From JBCDBH01 sp039184055 (GTDB lineage: Bacteria > Acidobacteriota > Thermoanaerobaculia > Multivoradales > J023): 18,400 nt of DNA. The translations under genes were made by a program, and so were the position numbers. Under the pieces are notes generated by a model. The model was given only the letters and a program-made list of their open reading frames with translations. It was not told the DNA's origin and made no database searches. The stretch spans positions 1-18,400 of the forward strand of contig JBCDBH010000081.1 in assembly GCA_039184055.1 (NCBI GenBank), in the 5' to 3' direction. Of this stretch, positions 15,425-18,400 are shown in pieces. Position 1 is the stretch's first letter. Every line of letters begins with the position of its first letter.

Positions 15425-15447
15425 AAGCCACTTTCTTTCAGTGGCTT
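15425..15447. terminator. Hairpin downstream of the epimerase gene
   Basis: AAGCCACT (15425-15432), loop TTCTTTC, AGTGGCTT (15440-15447): a perfect 8-bp stem 112 nt after the epimerase stop. It may terminate the epimerase message or be a structural part of the repeat-rich region. No long T run follows. Confidence 0.35.
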
Positions 15448-15499
15448 ACGTCGGTCTTCCCCGGTTCGACCGGAAACCCCCTGAGTTGTGGAGATCGTC

Positions 15500-15516
15500 T
15501 TCCACAAGCTGTGGAA
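15500..15516. repeat. Palindromic pair of DnaA-box-like half sequences
   Basis: TTCCACA (15500-15506) and TGTGGAA (15510-15516) face each other across AGC, so two box-like sequences overlap a 17-bp dyad. It is the only place in the region where two such boxes point inward at close range. Confidence 0.5.
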
Positions 15517-15632
15517 TTTCGCTCGGTTCGATCCTTCGCCGATGATCGTGGTTTTGTCGGATGCCATCGACGATCGACGATCTCCACGCGTCCCACGGTG
15601 CGCAAACCGTTAAGAATCCTCACCTTCCGGAG

Positions 15633-15724
15633 CTTTCGACAGATGATGCGGAAAAGGCTGTGGAAAAGCCGTGGGAAAGTGCCTCAAACACCCGCATTCA
15701 TGGGCATTTCGAGCACTTTGCACA
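15633..15724. repeat. Copy A of a diverged internal duplication
   Basis: This segment matches 15991-16081 at an offset of 358 bp. Shared blocks are GGAAAAG-N-CTGTGGAAAAG (15650-15668), GGGAAA (15673-15678), GGGCATTTC (15702-15710) and CACTTTGCACA (15714-15724). Between the blocks similarity falls to near background. In this copy the last block continues into a perfect palindrome, TGCACAGA-AA-TCTGTGCA (15719-15736), and CGTTTTGAGC follows at 15770-15779. Confidence 0.6.
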
Positions 15725-15990
15725 GAAATCTGTGCAGTAGCGAATCTCCTTTGTTTTCAACAGCTTGAACGTTTTGAGCAGTTCCACTTCCGGGCTCCGA
15801 CTCGAGGGCACGGGGGTTTTCCACAGGGAACGGTGGAAAGTAGCCAGCCTAAGGTCTTGAAAGATCCGCATTTAACGCCGTCTTCACGGAGGATCCTCCT
15901 ACACCAGCCCGCCACCCCGTCGGTGCACAAAGGACTCACGAGACGCACGACAAGTGACGTGGAGAGCTCTTCTCGACCCCACCCCATCAA

Positions 15991-16081
15991 TCATCAACAG
16001 CTACAGTGGAAAAGTCTGTGGAAAAGTGCTCGGAAAACCGAGTTTTCGCCAGCAACGACGGGCATCTCCACACATTGCACA
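15991..16081. repeat. Copy B of a diverged internal duplication
   Basis: This is the partner of 15633-15724: GGAAAAG-N-CTGTGGAAAAG (16008-16026), CGGAAA (16031-16036), GGGCATCTC (16060-16068) and CACATTGCACA (16071-16081). The distance from TGTGGAAAA to GGGCAT is 43 bp in both copies. CGTTTTGAGC (16091-16100) also recurs, but 37 bp nearer. A 6-bp stem GAAAAC/GTTTTC (16033-16047) is found only here. The palindrome of copy A is not kept. Confidence 0.6.
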
Positions 16082-16231
16082 ATAAATGGTCGTTTTGAGC
16101 TAAATGTTGACGTGTAAGGATCTTGCGCCCATACGCCGTTTGCTATACAGCCGATCCACCTTCGAGTCAAGAACTTTTCCACAACTTGAAGCGGTGCTCC
16201 ACCCGTGGCAAAGTCCTTGTCGGGCAAAGCT

Positions 16232-16789
16232 TTACGGGATTTCTAGTCTTTCAACGAGGGCTTGCCACGCTGCTCCACGATGACCCACGCGACCTTTGGT
16301 CTCGGCGTCGAGCTCAGCGTAGGTGTCGTGAAGACCATCGGGAACGAAGATCGGATCCCAGCCGAAGCCCTTGTCCCCCCGTGGCGCGGGAAGGATCCTG
16401 CCGACACTTTGGCCCATCGCCACCACGGTCCGATCGGCGTCTCGATACAGCAGCCCACAACGGGCCACGGCTCGATCGTCACCGAGTGCATGGACGGTCC
16501 GGGCGACCCCGTCAGCGCCCACTGCGGCGAGCATCCACTTGATCAACGGCCCGGGGAAGCCGTTCATCGCGCTGAGCTCGAGGCCCGTCTCTTCGACCAC
16601 CAGCGGGCCACGCAAGCGACTCCAGGCTTCCTCACCTTTGGCGTTCAAGACCTCGGCCATGTCGAGGCTTTGAATCTCGGGCAGATCGATGTCGGCCCAG
16701 GGTGGCTCGTAACCCAACAACCGCGCCGCCTCACGGCGCTTGTTGACATTACCGGTCACCAAGGTGAAGGGAGGAAGGCTCACGGTCAT
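16232..16789 (-). CDS. rdgB: Non-canonical purine NTP pyrophosphatase (Ham1/RdgB family)
   Basis: The 185-residue enzyme should hydrolyse ITP, dITP and XTP to the monophosphate and pyrophosphate, keeping deaminated purines out of DNA and RNA. Family marks: TGNVNK at 12-17, the acidic metal site VVEETGLEL (E66, E67), FPGPLIKWML, GFGWDPIF, TYAELDAETK and GHRGAAW near the end. VEETGL with NGFPGPLIKW is closer in style to archaeal/eukaryotic members (VEDTGL, NGFPGPYxKW) than to E. coli RdgB, which has DDSGL; this is an impression. The ATG at 16789 overlaps the cyclase stop as ATGA, so translation is coupled. The open frame continues upstream into the cyclase gene without family similarity. The TAA stop is followed by the non-coding repeat region. 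Confidence 0.92.
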   Translation of the reverse strand: MTVSLPPFTLVTGNVNKRREAARLLGYEPPWADIDLPEIQSLDMAEVLNAKGEEAWSRLRGPLVVEETGLELSAMNGFPGPLIKWMLAAVGADGVARTVHALGDDRAVARCGLLYRDADRTVVAMGQSVGRILPAPRGDKGFGWDPIFVPDGLHDTYAELDAETKGRVGHRGAAWQALVERLEIP

Positions 16790-18400
16790 CTCGTCGGAGC
16801 TCGAAGCACTCGGAAGACCCGCGTCCGTTCCGAGAGTCCTTTGAGGTCGAAGTCTCCCAGCGCCGCGCTGGGCCACTCGGCGCCAGCCAAGCGATGGGTC
16901 TCCTCCCCCATCACGATGTCGCCGGGTTGCGCGATCTTCTCGAGCCGCGCCGCCACATTGACGGTATTACCGAGCACGGTGTAGTCGACACGTCGTTTCG
17001 ACCCGATGTCTCCCACCACCACGGGACCGCTATTGAGCGAGATCCGTGCTTCGATCCGTGGCTCACCCGCCTGTTCACGTTGTCGATTCCACTCATCGAG
17101 CGCCTCGAGAATGCGTACCGACGCCCGCACCGCGCGCGGGGCATGATCTCCCTGGGCGACGGGAGCACCGAAGAAGGCCATCACGCAATCACCGATGAAT
17201 TTGTCGAGGGTGCCACCAAAGGTAAAGATCGCCTCGACGGCATGCGAGAAGAAGCCTTCCATGAGCTCGGCTACTTGCTCGGGCTCGGATTTTTCCGAGA
17301 AGGCCGTAAAGCCCACGAGATCGGCGAACATCACGGTCACATCGGCGGCCTTGAGTCGACGCGCGCCCGCGCCACCGTGCAGCATGTCTTCGATGACCGC
17401 CGGCGAGTGGTAACGCTCGAGCTGACCACGCACCTGCCGTTCTTCCTCGGCCCGCCGTGCGTTCTCGAGCCGCTCGATGGCGACCGCGCAATAATTCGAC
17501 AGCGCGGTGAGAAAGTCGACGTCCTGCTCGGTAAAGCTACCCGTGTGATGCGGCGAATCGACCTGCATCACGCCGATGACGCGATCGGCCGACCACAGGG
17601 GCGCGCACATCGCGGCGCGGATCTGGTGGATCCGCACGGATTCGGTACCAGCGAGCCGCTGATCGGAGAGCGCATCGTAGGTCAGCAGGGCGACCTTTTC
17701 TTGCATCACGGCGCGCAGCATCGTCGCCGATACGGGAATCTCCTTGCTCGGCCAGCGTTCGACGTTCTCGTTGATCCGCATCAGGGCACATTCGAGATCA
17801 TCGGTCACGTCGTCACGAAGCAACAAAAAGCCTCGATCGACCGGCAACGCATCGAAGGCGATTTCCATCACGCCTTCGAGCACCGCATCGACGTCGTCGG
17901 CCTGGATCAACAGCCGGGCGAGTCGGGTCAAGAAACCAAAGACCTGACTCGCATACGCCTCGTCGAGCGCCTTGCGTTTGTTGCGTCGAATCGCGGTCGT
18001 GCTCCAGGCGTCCTGGAACCCGAGCTCATCCGAAAAATCCGCTAGCGGCCGGATGATGGTGGCGTTGGAAAGGGTCTGTTGGGGGCTGGGAAGGGGCGCC
18101 GCCGGGCTCGGAAAGGTACCCGAACCCGGCGCCCCGACGCGGTCGGGTGGCGGCGGGGGTGGCGGCGCCACGGGCTCGGCCTCGACGCTGAGCTCGAAGA
18201 CACCGACCTTGACGATATCGCCCGGCCGAATCGCCGCTCGCTCGACGGCTTGACCGTTGACCTGCACACCGTTGGTGCTGTCGAGGTCACGCACCACCCA
18301 ACCGTCACCGTCGCGTTCGATACCGGCATGACGACGTGACACCGAATAATCCGGCAGCACGATCTCGTTGTCGCTGCTCCGCCCCACGCGGAGCAACGAC
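16786..18400 (-). CDS. FHA-GAF-class III adenylate cyclase (N-terminus beyond the window)
   Basis: At least 536 residues are visible, numbered here from a TTG at 18396; the frame stays open to the window end, so the true start is outside. Residues 1-72 are a forkhead-associated domain (RVGRSSDNEIVLPD, SRRHAGIE, LDSTNGVQVNG), which binds phosphothreonine peptides. A Pro-rich linker (74-108) follows, then a GAF sensor domain (about 150-310) ending in a short helical stretch, then a class III cyclase domain (about 350-532). Metal Asp359 (MFADLVGF) and Asp403 (FIGDCVMAFFG), purine-selecting Lys399 and Asp471 (VDYTVLGNTVN), and transition-state Asn480 and Arg484 are all present. The Lys/Asp pair predicts ATP as substrate, giving cAMP. 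No membrane segment is visible, so it is a cytosolic sensor. It overlaps rdgB by 4 bp. Confidence 0.93.
   Translation of the reverse strand, partial: SLLRVGRSSDNEIVLPDYSVSRRHAGIERDGDGWVVRDLDSTNGVQVNGQAVERAAIRPGDIVKVGVFELSVEAEPVAPPPPPPPDRVGAPGSGTFPSPAAPLPSPQQTLSNATIIRPLADFSDELGFQDAWSTTAIRRNKRKALDEAYASQVFGFLTRLARLLIQADDVDAVLEGVMEIAFDALPVDRGFLLLRDDVTDDLECALMRINENVERWPSKEIPVSATMLRAVMQEKVALLTYDALSDQRLAGTESVRIHQIRAAMCAPLWSADRVIGVMQVDSPHHTGSFTEQDVDFLTALSNYCAVAIERLENARRAEEERQVRGQLERYHSPAVIEDMLHGGAGARRLKAADVTVMFADLVGFTAFSEKSEPEQVAELMEGFFSHAVEAIFTFGGTLDKFIGDCVMAFFGAPVAQGDHAPRAVRASVRILEALDEWNRQREQAGEPRIEARISLNSGPVVVGDIGSKRRVDYTVLGNTVNVAARLEKIAQPGDIVMGEETHRLAGAEWPSAALGDFDLKGLSERTRVFRVLRAPTR

Larger units (their letters stand above)
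15313..16231. other. Candidate replication origin or other DnaA-binding region (919 bp, no genes)
   Basis: Between two convergent genes lies a long stretch without a credible gene. The 9-mer TTTTCCACA, which fits the relaxed DnaA box TTWTNCACA, occurs exactly at 15817-15825 and 16175-16183 (plus strand) and at 15343-15351, 15659-15667 and 16017-16025 (minus strand, read TGTGGAAAA). Near copies are at 15331 (TGCGGAAAT), 15487 (TGTGGAGAT), 15647 (TGCGGAAAA), 16005 (AGTGGAAAA) and the palindrome 15500-15516. Each exact 9-mer is expected well under 0.01 times in this length. An AT-rich patch (16073-16110, 13 of 38 bases G or C) sits between boxes and could be the unwinding element. Also present are a 12-bp palindrome GGAGGATCCTCC (15888-15899) and several hairpins. 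TTTTCCACA is the box reported for cyanobacterial origins. No dnaA or dnaN gene is in view, so this stays a hypothesis. Confidence 0.5.

Noticed and set aside
15455..15476. GGTTCGACC resembling a tRNA T-loop
   Set aside because: No acceptor, D or anticodon stems can be built around it; it is simply a small CCGGT/ACCGG hairpin.
15840..15900. Possible RNase P, tmRNA or SRP RNA fragment in the gene-free region
   Set aside because: I looked for the conserved cores of these RNAs and found none.
15327..16117. Several open frames of 70-150 codons inside the gene-free region
   Set aside because: Composition is unlike the neighbours, none has a ribosome site or domain, and they read through palindromes and the repeated boxes.
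15331..16183. Repeated TGTGGAAAA boxes as a CRISPR array or integron
   Set aside because: The repeats are only about 9 bp, lie on both strands at irregular distances and have no cas or integrase gene nearby.

Overview
The window is GC-rich, densely packed bacterial chromosome with ordinary housekeeping genes and no phage, insertion sequence, CRISPR or RNA gene that I can recognise. The mix (PQQ-like beta-propeller proteins, a DUF1684 protein, an FHA-GAF-adenylate cyclase, a TPR protein, a five-helix cytochrome oxidase subunit III) would fit an aerobic Acidobacteriota or delta-proteobacterium-like organism. That assignment is inference from gene style only and is weak.

Layout. Positions 1-448 hold the C-terminal end of a PQQ-like propeller gene, overlapped (ATGA) by a secreted two-domain protein (445-1647). 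A 282-bp gap follows, with a candidate promoter, a CRP-like dyad and a good hairpin terminator. Next is a tight forward run: a subunit III (NorE/CoxIII family) protein, a two-helix small membrane protein, an alpha/beta hydrolase and an AmpD-like amidase (1930-4125). Converging on it is an 807-aa secreted propeller/esterase fusion (4159-6582, minus) whose esterase part seems to have lost its catalytic Ser and His. A divergent MFS transporter (6736-7995) shares its stop region with a DUF1684 protein (7992-8972, minus). typA/bipA (9219-11066) converges on pyrE (11072-11710, minus). A near-consensus sigma70 promoter precedes a TPR protein and a secreted protein (11992-14243), ended by a perfect 14-bp stem hairpin. 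A GalE-like epimerase (14368-15312) follows. At the right edge, on the minus strand, a FHA-GAF-class III adenylate cyclase (cut by the window end) overlaps rdgB (16232-16789).

The standout is the 919-bp non-coding stretch 15313-16231. It holds five exact copies of the 9-mer TTTTCCACA (on either strand), which fits the relaxed DnaA-box pattern TTWTNCACA, plus several near copies. Two-box pairs at a fixed 12-bp step occur three times. An old internal duplication (about 92 bp, offset 358 bp) keeps the boxes and other short blocks while the rest has drifted. It also contains a strongly AT-rich patch and several palindromes. The best reading is a chromosomal replication origin, or another DnaA-binding locus, lying away from dnaA/dnaN.
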